Source: Chitinophagaceae bacterium (GTDB taxonomy: Bacteria > Bacteroidota > Bacteroidia > Chitinophagales > Chitinophagaceae). From it: 5,956 bases of DNA. This document shows positions 1 through 5,956 of the stretch, one piece after another. The notes beneath the pieces are model-generated. The model did not search any database. It worked only from the letters and a program-made list of their open reading frames with translations, and was not told the origin of the DNA. The stretch's first letter is position 1. Each line of letters begins with the position of its first letter. A program made the position numbers and the translations under genes. Where the stretch lies: contig JAEUVI010000077.1 of the NCBI GenBank assembly GCA_016787105.1, positions 1-5,956 of the forward strand, written 5' to 3'.

Positions 1-1
1 T

Positions 2-370
2 CCGGACCTGGCAAGAGAAGGGGGAAAATATCCAGATAGCTGGCATTACAATCACATGTATGATCCACAGTCCATGTCACCAGGTTCTTTGATGCCTTCA
101 TATGTATGGTTGCTGGATAATAAACTGGACACCGGATCTACAGGAGCGAAAATAAGAGCGATGCAAACCCTTGGCGTTCCATATCCGCAAGGCTATGATA
201 AAATAGCAAATATGGAATTGACAAGACAGGCAGATTCAATTGCATCTAATCTGAAAAAGGATAAAATAGAAACTCCGTCAGATAAAGAAATCATCGCACT
301 GATAGCATACCTGCAGCGTGTGGGCCGGGATATAAAAGGAGAACAAAAACCAATTGTTCAAAACAAATAA
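2..370 (+). CDS. ccoO: cbb3-type cytochrome c oxidase, CcoO region (C-terminal part, 5' end outside window)
   Basis: This is the last 122 codons of the mono-haem c subunit II (CcoO/FixO) of a cbb3 oxidase, which passes electrons towards the haem-copper site in CcoN. The open frame enters from the left edge at base 2 and contains the typical CcoO stretch PDLAREGGKYPDSWHYNHM, followed by DPQSMSPGS and LMPSY. The Met of the MPSY segment is a likely axial haem ligand, by analogy with MP motifs in other c-type cytochromes. The tail has the final helix of the cytochrome fold (IIALIAYLQRVGRDI) and a short charged end. The CxxCH haem site would lie upstream, outside the window. In many Bacteroidota CcoN and CcoO are fused into one protein; whether that is so here cannot be seen. 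Only 20 bp separate it from the next small gene, so it is part of the operon that follows. Confidence 0.93.
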   Translation, partial: PDLAREGGKYPDSWHYNHMYDPQSMSPGSLMPSYVWLLDNKLDTGSTGAKIRAMQTLGVPYPQGYDKIANMELTRQADSIASNLKKDKIETPSDKEIIALIAYLQRVGRDIKGEQKPIVQNK

Positions 371-390
371 CAACTACTCAAACTTATAAA

Positions 391-552
391 ATGAAATTTA
401 TTCATTATCTCGAAAAAATAGCCGGCATAGATATCTATGGTGTTATCTCCTTTGCCATTTTTGGTTTATTCTTTATCGCAATGCTTACCTGGGTATTGAA
501 GTCCGACAAAAAAGTAATCAACGACATCAGCCGCATTCCATTAGACAACTAA
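391..552 (+). CDS. ccoQ: CcoQ-like small membrane subunit of cbb3 oxidase (53 aa)
   Basis: A short frame from ATG at 391 to TAA at 550-552 encodes 53 residues beginning MKFIHYLEKIAGIDIYG. It has one clear transmembrane helix (about residues 17-35, GVISFAIFGLFFIAMLTWVL), followed by a basic and polar tail (KSDKKVINDIS). Position and shape match CcoQ, the small single-helix subunit found between ccoO and ccoP that is thought to stabilise the oxidase complex. The identification rests on operon position, length and topology more than on sequence identity, because CcoQ proteins are poorly conserved. It is 20 bp after the ccoO stop and 19 bp before ccoP. There is no Shine-Dalgarno sequence, only an A-rich leader, as is usual in Bacteroidota. 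Confidence 0.8.
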   Translation: MKFIHYLEKIAGIDIYGVISFAIFGLFFIAMLTWVLKSDKKVINDISRIPLDN

Positions 553-571
553 GAACCTTAAACAACAGAAT

Positions 572-1723
572 ATGTCTTCACTCATACATACAAAAGCAAA
601 GTATATAAAAATCATTTCTGCAATTCTTGTCATTGTAATAGCCAGCCCTGCCAGTGCATGGGCTGCAGGTCCTCCTGCCCCATCGCTTTTCAGCAATCCG
701 CTTGCTATTACTTTTATTGTATTGATGATGTTGCTGCTTATCATTATTGCCGTGCTTGCAAACATACTGGTAGGAGCGGCTGACATCAAAACAAAAAAGA
801 CGAAGAAGAACAAAGCTGCAGCCACCACAACTTTATCTCTGCTTTTCTTACTCATCACTTCAGCAGCTACTGCGCAGGGCGAAACAGAGGTAGCAAAAAC
901 CGCCGGCACTATCGGCGGCATGTCTTCCTCATCATTTTACATAATGGCCGCTGTTATTTTCCTGGAATTATTTATTATCCTCGTTTTACTGATTAATATT
1001 AAATTGTTGCTGAAAAATGAATCGGATAAAGTATCCGCTGAGCTTGAAACAGAAAAAGTAAAGAAACCTGTTTCAAACTGGTGGACAAAAATAAACAGCT
1101 TCAAACCTGTAGAACAGGAAGCAGATATCGATCTCGGGCACGATTACGATGGTATACGTGAGCTGGACAACAGGCTCCCGCCATGGTGGCTTTATGGCTT
1201 TTACATTACCATTATTGTGTCTGTTGTGTATTTGTGGAGATATCACGTATCCCACACAGCACCATCAAGTATACAGGAGTATGAAACTGAAATAGCGCAG
1301 GCTGATATACAAGTAAAAGAATACCTGAAACAAAAAGGTGAATCGGTAGATGAGAATACAGTTACCCTTTTGACATCACCGGATGATATTGCTGCAGGTA
1401 AAAAAATATTTTCTGTTTCATGTATTTCCTGTCACAAAGAAACCGGCGCTGGTGATGTAGGCCCGAATCTTACCGACGATTACTGGCTGCATGGTGGAGA
1501 TGTTAAAAGCGTTTTTAAAACAATTAAATACGGTATCAACGCAATGCCACAGTGGCAAAATGCTTATTCCAATAAACAAATAGCCCAGTTGGTAAGCTAT
1601 CTCCATACATTGCACGGCACTAATCCGCCGAATGCCAAAGCACCCCAGGGAGAATTGTATAAAGAAGATAGTAATACAACGAAACCAGCAGCAGATAGCG
1701 CTGCGCAAAAAGAAACGAAATAG
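572..1723 (+). CDS. ccoP: cbb3-type cytochrome c oxidase subunit III (CcoP), mono-haem, with extended N-terminal membrane region
   Basis: This is the 383-residue membrane-anchored cytochrome c that feeds electrons into the oxidase. The CcoP signature lies at about residues 188-226: LGHDYDGIRELDNRLPPWW followed by a transmembrane helix. The periplasmic cytochrome domain (about 270-350) has haem-binding C284-I-S-C287-H288 and a probable axial Met325 (MPQW). C284 and C287 are the only cysteines, so it carries one haem c where the well-known proteobacterial CcoP carries two. Ahead of the usual anchor are four more hydrophobic stretches, at about 11-31, 44-68, 86-101 and 121-147. Lysine-rich loops at 73-82 and 144-166 suit the cytoplasmic side, and five helices in all would place the cytochrome domain outside. 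The C-terminal 25 residues are a polar, low-complexity tail. The ATG at 572 is chosen because it directly precedes the first hydrophobic segment and lies 19 bp after ccoQ. Confidence 0.93.
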   Translation: MSSLIHTKAKYIKIISAILVIVIASPASAWAAGPPAPSLFSNPLAITFIVLMMLLLIIIAVLANILVGAADIKTKKTKKNKAAATTTLSLLFLLITSAATAQGETEVAKTAGTIGGMSSSSFYIMAAVIFLELFIILVLLINIKLLLKNESDKVSAELETEKVKKPVSNWWTKINSFKPVEQEADIDLGHDYDGIRELDNRLPPWWLYGFYITIIVSVVYLWRYHVSHTAPSSIQEYETEIAQADIQVKEYLKQKGESVDENTVTLLTSPDDIAAGKKIFSVSCISCHKETGAGDVGPNLTDDYWLHGGDVKSVFKTIKYGINAMPQWQNAYSNKQIAQLVSYLHTLHGTNPPNAKAPQGELYKEDSNTTKPAADSAAQKETK

Positions 1724-1743
1724 GCGTTATAGTTAATCTGTGT

Positions 1744-3183
1744 ATGAACGAAAATACTGGAGATAACAAGGTAAAAAATTCCACAGCAGGTTCTGAGTCA
1801 TTCCGTGACAGGCTGGTAACAGTTGATGCCAAAGGAAAAAGAAAATGGCTCTATGTACAAAAGCCAAAAGGCCCTTTCTTTAATATCCGTACATGGGTAA
1901 GCTGGGGGTTTTTTGCCTTATTTTTTGCGCTGCCCTTCATATATGTAAACGGAAGACCTTTATTTCAATTCAACATACCAGAAGCAAAGTTTATCATCTT
2001 CGGAAAAATATTCTGGCCTCAAGACTTTTTTATATTCGGCCTTGCAATGATAACATTCATTGTTTTCATTGTACTATTCACCGCTGCATTCGGCCGCTTA
2101 TTTTGCGGCTGGGTTTGTCCGCAAACCATTTTTATGGAAATGCTTTTTCGCAAAGTAGAATACCTCGTAGAGGGAAATGCAGCAAATCAAAGGTTATTGA
2201 ATAACTCGCCATGGACCGCCACGAAAATCCGGAAAAAGGCGCTCAAACATTTTCTGTTCTTTTTATTATCATTCATCATCGCCAATACTTTTCTTTCCTA
2301 CATTATAGGAGTAAAAGAGCTGCAGAAAATTATCACTGAGCCGGTTTCTCAACATGCCGGCGGTTTTTTTGCCATTATTGTTTTTTCAGCAATTTTTTAC
2401 GGAGTATATGCCTATTTCCGTGAGCAGGTTTGCACAGTAGTATGTCCGTATGGACGATTGCAAAGTGTATTGCTCGATCGCAACTCCATGATTGTAGCGT
2501 ATGATTACAAACGTGGTGAGCCAAGAGGTAAATTTAAAAAACAACAACTTGCGGAATTAAATACAGGCGATTGTATTGATTGTTTTCAGTGTGTAAAAGT
2601 GTGCCCAACAGGCATCGACATCCGCAATGGCACACAGATGGAATGTGTCGGTTGCACCGCATGCATTGATGCGTGTAACACAATGATGACCGCTATCGGC
2701 AAACCAAAGGGATTGATACGCTATGCATCGGAGAATGGCATAGCCAATGGCAAAAAATTACGCTATACAGGTCGCATGAAATTTTATACCGTGCTGCTTG
2801 TATTGCTGACCGGATTACTGACAACAATGCTGGTAACACGAAAAGACATAGACGGCACTATAGTAAAAGCCCCGGGAATGTTATACCAGGAGCATGGTAC
2901 AGATAGTATTTCCAATCTTTACACAATAAAGATTATCAATAAAACACTTTTTGATATTCCGGTGACTTTACGCCTCGAAAACATGACAGGTACAATAAAC
3001 CTCGCAGAAGGCAAATCAATCCCGGTAAAAAAAGAAGAACAGGGCAAGGCTTCATTTTTTGTTGTACTGCCAAAAAAGAGTATAAGCGAGAGAAAAACCA
3101 AATTACAGATAGGCCTTTATGAAGGTGATAAAAAAATTTCTGTAATCAGTACCAATTTCATGGGGCCATTTATAAGACATTAG
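1744..3183 (+). CDS. ccoG: Cytochrome c oxidase accessory protein CcoG/FixG, polyferredoxin
   Basis: This 479-residue membrane iron-sulphur protein is needed for cbb3 assembly. In Rhodobacter the family has been shown to reduce Cu(II) to Cu(I) for delivery to the CuB site. Visible parts in order: a cytoplasmic start with RDRLVTVDAKGKRKW, membrane helices at about 50-68 and 95-116, CGWVCPQT (C121, C125), helices at about 168-188 and 205-224, CTVVCPYGR (C230, C234), and two 4Fe-4S ferredoxin clusters. The first cluster is C277, C280, C283 and C287 followed by P; the second is C301, C304, C307 and C311. A last helix (about 345-364) leads to a C-terminal periplasmic domain (about 370-479) that fits the Ig-like FixG C-terminal domain. 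All expected cysteines are present and the length is normal for the family. It starts 20 bp after ccoP and ends 17 bp before ccoH. Confidence 0.96.
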   Translation: MNENTGDNKVKNSTAGSESFRDRLVTVDAKGKRKWLYVQKPKGPFFNIRTWVSWGFFALFFALPFIYVNGRPLFQFNIPEAKFIIFGKIFWPQDFFIFGLAMITFIVFIVLFTAAFGRLFCGWVCPQTIFMEMLFRKVEYLVEGNAANQRLLNNSPWTATKIRKKALKHFLFFLLSFIIANTFLSYIIGVKELQKIITEPVSQHAGGFFAIIVFSAIFYGVYAYFREQVCTVVCPYGRLQSVLLDRNSMIVAYDYKRGEPRGKFKKQQLAELNTGDCIDCFQCVKVCPTGIDIRNGTQMECVGCTACIDACNTMMTAIGKPKGLIRYASENGIANGKKLRYTGRMKFYTVLLVLLTGLLTTMLVTRKDIDGTIVKAPGMLYQEHGTDSISNLYTIKIINKTLFDIPVTLRLENMTGTINLAEGKSIPVKKEEQGKASFFVVLPKKSISERKTKLQIGLYEGDKKISVISTNFMGPFIRH

Positions 3184-3200
3184 TTTTAAAAAATATCATT

Positions 3201-3641
3201 ATGAGCTGGGGATATAAAATTTTAATAGGGTTTACCGCCTTTGTAGCCATGATGACTTTTATGGTAGTACGTTCGTTCGGTGTAAATTTTGAAATGGTAG
3301 AAAAAGACTATTACAAAAGTGAACTGCGCTACCAGGAAGTAATTGATGCCACAAAAAATGCAACAGGCTTAAGCAAGCCTGTCCAGATCGTAAAATCAGG
3401 TACAACGCTTACACTGCAATTGCCCGCAGAAGTGCAACAGAAAAAAATAAGCGGCTCTATCTGGTTTTATAATGCCGCAGACGCTTCAAAAGATAAACAC
3501 ATTGAATTAAAAACGAACACTGAAGGCATGCAGGAATTGAGTAATGCAGGATTACAGCCAGGCAGCTATACTGTAAAAATGCAATGGAAAGCTGATGAAA
3601 CAAACTATTACAGTGAACAACAATTGACAATTTCACAGTGA
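3201..3641 (+). CDS. ccoH: FixH/CcoH family cbb3 oxidase assembly protein
   Basis: This 146-residue protein has one N-terminal membrane helix (about residues 6-24) followed by the family hallmark VEKDYYKSELRYQEVIDA at about 34-51. The rest is a soluble beta-rich domain, predicted to be periplasmic. FixH/CcoH is a membrane-bound assembly factor that interacts with cbb3 subunits and is nearly always next to ccoG. Its exact biochemical role is not settled. The ATG at 3201 gives a short polar start (MSWGYK) before the helix, as in relatives. Its TGA stop (3639-3641) overlaps the GTG start of the next gene, which suggests translational coupling. Confidence 0.92.
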   Translation: MSWGYKILIGFTAFVAMMTFMVVRSFGVNFEMVEKDYYKSELRYQEVIDATKNATGLSKPVQIVKSGTTLTLQLPAEVQQKKISGSIWFYNAADASKDKHIELKTNTEGMQELSNAGLQPGSYTVKMQWKADETNYYSEQQLTISQ

Positions 3642-4351
3642 CAATTTCCGGTATCATAGCAGGATTTACATTGGGCATTGTAAGCAGCTGGCACTGCGCC
3701 GGTATGTGCGGGCCGTTGGCCCTGGCCTTGCCCGTTCATCATTTACCGGCTGCAAAAAAATTCGCTTCCCTGCTTTTTTACCAGACCGGAAGAGTTATTA
3801 CATATTCTGTATTAGGTTTAATATTCGGGCTTGCCGGTAGTCGTTTTTACATCGCAGGCATGCAACAATGGTTTTCAATATCTATCGGCTTAGCAATTTT
3901 ATTGTTTGCATTATTTTATTATTACGGAAAAAAAACTATCCACTTTCCTTTTTTGAACAGGTTTCATTTTTTTATTCAACAAACAATCAGCAAGCTGTTG
4001 CGTTCTGCAAAAAATCCACCAGGTTACCTGTTGCTTGGCATAGCGAATGGACTATTGCCCTGTGGATTGGTTTATCTCGCAGTTGCAGGTGCTTTAGCAT
4101 TCGGTAATGCATTTCACAGTATGTTCTTCATGATCGCATTTGGAGCAGGCACTATACCTGCCATGATGCTTGCGGCATATGCCGGTCATTTAATGAATTA
4201 TTCAGTACGGCAAACCATGAAAAAAGCAGTACCTGTATTTATCACAGCAATGGCCATTATACTAATTCTTCGCGGCCTGAATCTTGGCATTCCGTTTATC
4301 AGTCCTGAGTTACCGGATACTGCAGGAAAGACCGTAACTTGTAATCACTAA
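3638..4351 (+). CDS. TauE/SafE-like (DsbD transmembrane type) membrane protein of the cbb3 operon
   Basis: This 237-residue polytopic membrane protein has about six hydrophobic segments (roughly 3-18, 45-66, 78-95, 130-153, 160-183 and 198-213). It belongs to the group usually annotated as sulfite exporter TauE/SafE, with the DsbD_2 cytochrome-biogenesis fold. Two hallmark motifs are visible: SSWHCAGMCGPLALALP (residues 16-32) and GLLPCGLVYLAVAGALAFG (138-156), which form an inverted-repeat-like pair. H19, C20, M23, C24 and C142, with C235 and H237 at the very end, could be thiol or copper ligands. That is inference; no transport substrate can be read from the sequence. Relatives lie next to ccoGH in many genomes, so a role in copper or redox supply to the oxidase is more likely than sulfite export. 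The start is GTG at 3638, overlapping the ccoH stop in GTGA. No better start precedes the first motif. Confidence 0.85.
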   Translation: MTISGIIAGFTLGIVSSWHCAGMCGPLALALPVHHLPAAKKFASLLFYQTGRVITYSVLGLIFGLAGSRFYIAGMQQWFSISIGLAILLFALFYYYGKKTIHFPFLNRFHFFIQQTISKLLRSAKNPPGYLLLGIANGLLPCGLVYLAVAGALAFGNAFHSMFFMIAFGAGTIPAMMLAAYAGHLMNYSVRQTMKKAVPVFITAMAIILILRGLNLGIPFISPELPDTAGKTVTCNH

Positions 4352-4379
4352 TATTTTTATTTACAATACAAACTTACCA

Positions 4380-5477
4380 ATGGATACCCGTGGTGTTCAA
4401 ACAGAAGTAGATGCCTGCTATCTCTACAAAAAACTTGCTGCAAACGAAAAAGATGAAATTGTTGCAAATGTATTTCGCCAGATGAGCGAAATAGAGCAAA
4501 CACATGTACTTGCATTTGCAAATAAAGCGGGCATTGCAGCCAATGCAATTCCTGCCCCCTCGCGCCGCGCAAGAATATTGAATTTTATCGGCAAAGTTTT
4601 CGGTTATAATTATGTAGCTGGCGTATTGATGGATACTGAGAAAAGTATTTCCAATGCCATCATTTATCAAAAAAGAAAAAACAGCATGGTAGTAGACGGA
4701 AGTGAAACAAACCATGTGAAAATATTGCGATCGCTGCTGGAGAAACAAACGAATGTAACTGCGGCCCAACTCAGCCGCTTTGAAAAGCGACACCGCTCCG
4801 TAGGTGGCAACGCAATTCGCGCAGCAGTGCTGGGAGGTAATGATGGGTTGGTATCAAACTTCAGCCTCGTAATGGGAATAGCCGGTGCTACATCCGGCGA
4901 ACAGGCTGTATTGCTCACGGGATTGGCCGGTTTGCTTGCAGGCGCTTTATCCATGTCGTTGGGCGAATGGATATCTGTAAAAAGTTCACAGGAGTTGTAT
5001 GAAAACCAGATGAAAATTGAAATGGAAGAACTGGAAACAAACCCGGAAGGTGAATTGAAAGAAATAGCATTAATCTATATGGCTAAGGGAATTCCCGAAG
5101 CACAGGCGCAGCAGATGGCAACAGACATGATGAAAAATAAATCGGAAGCTCATGATATATTGGTACGCGAAGAGCTTGGCATTAATGCCGAAGAACTGAA
5201 AGGCTCTGCTGCCGAAGCAGCTATATTTTCATTTGTTTTATTTGCTATCGGCGCTATTATACCTGTCGCACCTTTTATTTTTATTACCGGCTTCAAAGCA
5301 ATTATATTCAGTGTTTGCCTGAGTGCTGCCGGTTTGTTCATCATTGGCGCGGCTATTACGCTATTTACCGGTAAAAATGTGTGGTACTCGGGATTGCGGC
5401 AGGTTTTATTTGGATTAGCAGCTGCTGCAATTACATTTGGTATTGGCAAATTAATCGGCGTATCAGTAGCAGGATAA
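4380..5477 (+). CDS. Er-VIT1 family protein: ferritin-like di-iron domain fused to VIT1/CCC1 iron transporter (MbfA-like)
   Basis: This 365-residue fusion resembles the membrane-bound ferritin MbfA of rhizobia, an Fe2+ exporter. Residues 1-125 form a ferritin-like four-helix domain with a complete di-iron ligand set: E9, E39-x-x-H42, E87 and E109-x-x-H112. Residues 141-365 are the VIT1/CCC1 domain. It begins with GGNAIRAAVLGGNDGLVSN (D155 in the first helix) and continues with SMSLGEW (M192). A glutamate-rich cytoplasmic loop has E214, E217, E225 and E228, then E264/E265. This spacing agrees with the iron-binding loop of eucalyptus VIT1 as I recall it. About three hydrophobic segments follow (278-302, 305-329 and 338-359). 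The likely role is to bind and oxidise or sense cytosolic iron and move Fe2+ out of the cytosol. It lies 28 bp after the TauE-like gene with no convincing promoter, so it is probably read with the cco operon. No Shine-Dalgarno sequence is seen. Confidence 0.9.
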   Translation: MDTRGVQTEVDACYLYKKLAANEKDEIVANVFRQMSEIEQTHVLAFANKAGIAANAIPAPSRRARILNFIGKVFGYNYVAGVLMDTEKSISNAIIYQKRKNSMVVDGSETNHVKILRSLLEKQTNVTAAQLSRFEKRHRSVGGNAIRAAVLGGNDGLVSNFSLVMGIAGATSGEQAVLLTGLAGLLAGALSMSLGEWISVKSSQELYENQMKIEMEELETNPEGELKEIALIYMAKGIPEAQAQQMATDMMKNKSEAHDILVREELGINAEELKGSAAEAAIFSFVLFAIGAIIPVAPFIFITGFKAIIFSVCLSAAGLFIIGAAITLFTGKNVWYSGLRQVLFGLAAAAITFGIGKLIGVSVAG

Positions 5478-5516
5478 AAAAAAGCCGATGTAGCAATACA
5501 CTACATCGGCTTTTTT
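5478..5516. terminator. Bidirectional rho-independent terminator between convergent genes
   Basis: A perfect 10-bp stem (GCCGATGTAG at 5484-5493 with CTACATCGGC at 5501-5510) closes on a 7-base loop. It is flanked by six A before (5478-5483) and six T after (5511-5516), which can extend the stem to 16 bp. It begins right after the stop of the Er-VIT1 gene and lies 13 bp beyond the stop of the minus-strand amidohydrolase. Read from either strand the stem is followed by a T-tract, so it should end both transcripts. Confidence 0.93.
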
Positions 5517-5529
5517 AAAAATATAATTC

Positions 5530-5955
5530 TTATTCTTTAATACTCGTATTCATTACCGGCGCATCAAATTTCCATTCGCTGCGATCCAGTTTCCGTTGTT
5601 GTGGATACACTTCATCACATGTATTACCATCATACAATCTACCGTTCTTCATCACATACTGTATGGTATTGGTATTGCGGATATTTTCCAATGGATTTTT
5701 TTCCATGATGATAAAATCTGCCAGTTTACCTGCTTCAATACTACCGAGATCTTTATCCAATCCCAAACCAGTTGCACCAAGTATCGTAGCAGTTTTCAAT
5801 GCATCAATCGGGCGCATACCACCACTTTGCATGGCCCACACTTCCCAATGAAAACCGAGGCCCTGGAATTCGCCATGGCTACCAATACCTACAAGCCCTT
5901 TTGTTTCCACCAGGCTTTTCATATTCTTTGCGTGTTTTGGAAAAACCTGCTCTTC
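5530..5955 (-). CDS. Amidohydrolase family protein, TolB-propeller type (C-terminal part, 5' end outside window)
   Basis: The last 141 codons of a minus-strand gene enter from the right edge and end at TAA (5532-5530). The fragment begins EEQVFPKHAKNM and includes GIGSHGEFQGLGFHWEVWAM, then GGMRPIDALKTATILGATGLGL. It continues with GSIEAGKLADFIIMEKNPLENI, the typical end of the amidohydrolase superfamily, where the chain returns from the metal-dependent barrel to the small beta domain. The wording matches the C-terminus of large (roughly 1000-residue) Bacteroidota proteins with an N-terminal TolB/WD40-like beta-propeller and a C-terminal amidohydrolase, probably secreted. The propeller itself is outside the window, so this architecture is inferred. 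The substrate is unknown; related enzymes include imidazolonepropionase-like and prolidase-like hydrolases. An internal ATG at 5922-5920 is not the real start, since homologous sequence continues upstream of it. It is convergent to, and functionally unrelated to, the oxidase operon. Confidence 0.88.
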   Translation of the reverse strand, partial: EEQVFPKHAKNMKSLVETKGLVGIGSHGEFQGLGFHWEVWAMQSGGMRPIDALKTATILGATGLGLDKDLGSIEAGKLADFIIMEKNPLENIRNTNTIQYVMKNGRLYDGNTCDEVYPQQRKLDRSEWKFDAPVMNTSIKE

Positions 5956-5956
5956 A

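Noticed and set aside
541..921. A 126-codon open frame on the minus strand opposite ccoP.
   Set aside because: It lies entirely antisense to ccoP and the ccoQ stop. Its hydrophobic, Ala-rich translation is a by-product of the membrane-segment codons on the + strand. It has no recognisable family and no gene-like context.
1893..2204. A 103-codon + strand open frame inside ccoG in another frame.
   Set aside because: It overlaps the clearly conserved ccoG frame, including the CGWVCP motif, and its translation is unstructured and rich in His, Cys and Arg, as expected for an out-of-frame reading.
4352..4359. A possible Bacteroidota -7 element (TATTTTTA, near TAnnTTTG) just before the Er-VIT1 gene.
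   Set aside because: The last base of the box does not match, and there is no TTTG at the expected -33 distance. A T-rich stretch in a 28-bp AT-rich gap is likely by chance, so no separate promoter is called.
4374..4793. A 139-codon open frame on the minus strand opposite the Er-VIT1 gene.
   Set aside because: The + strand here encodes the well-supported ferritin-like domain with all its metal ligands. The antisense translation is rich in Cys, Phe and Tyr and matches no family I know.
5530..5922. Reading the minus-strand amidohydrolase as a complete 130-residue protein starting at the ATG at 5922-5920.
   Set aside because: The frame stays open to the window edge, and the residues before that Met (EEQVFPKHAKN) fit the family. 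The gene is therefore cut by the window and does not start there.

Overview
The window looks like a piece of a Bacteroidota chromosome, most likely from the Chitinophagaceae or a close relative. Three things point there: no start codon has a clear Shine-Dalgarno sequence, coding density is tight with an AT-leaning base composition, and the proteins have a Bacteroidota style (a one-haem CcoP with the LDNRLPPWWLYGFY motif, and a long TolB-type amidohydrolase ending). This assignment comes from recognising protein families, not from a database search.

Bases 2-4351 hold the downstream part of a cbb3-type (high-affinity, haem-copper) cytochrome c oxidase operon on the + strand. In order these are the C-terminal end of the CcoO mono-haem cytochrome part, a 53-residue CcoQ-like membrane peptide, CcoP (one haem c), CcoG (polyferredoxin copper reductase), CcoH/FixH, and a DsbD/TauE-like membrane protein that overlaps ccoH by four bases (GTGA). 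Gaps between these genes are 17-20 bp, so the set is almost certainly one transcript. The catalytic subunit CcoN and most of CcoO lie to the left of the window.

Bases 4380-5477 follow after only 28 bp on the same strand. They encode an Er-VIT1 (MbfA-like) protein: an N-terminal ferritin-like domain with a complete set of di-iron ligands, fused to a VIT1/CCC1-type iron transporter. It probably exports Fe2+ and appears to be read from the oxidase operon. A strong hairpin with T-tracts on both sides (5478-5516) ends the operon.

Bases 5530-5955 hold the C-terminal end of a convergent minus-strand amidohydrolase of the large TolB-propeller type, which shares the hairpin as a bidirectional terminator.

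Together the + strand genes read as a respiratory unit: the oxidase subunits, the machinery that reduces and delivers copper to its active site, and an iron-handling transporter at the end. Nothing in the window is a wholly new system. The points most worth a second look are the enlarged N-terminal membrane region of CcoP, the link between cbb3 assembly and an Er-VIT iron exporter, and the possible metal-binding residues of the TauE-like protein.
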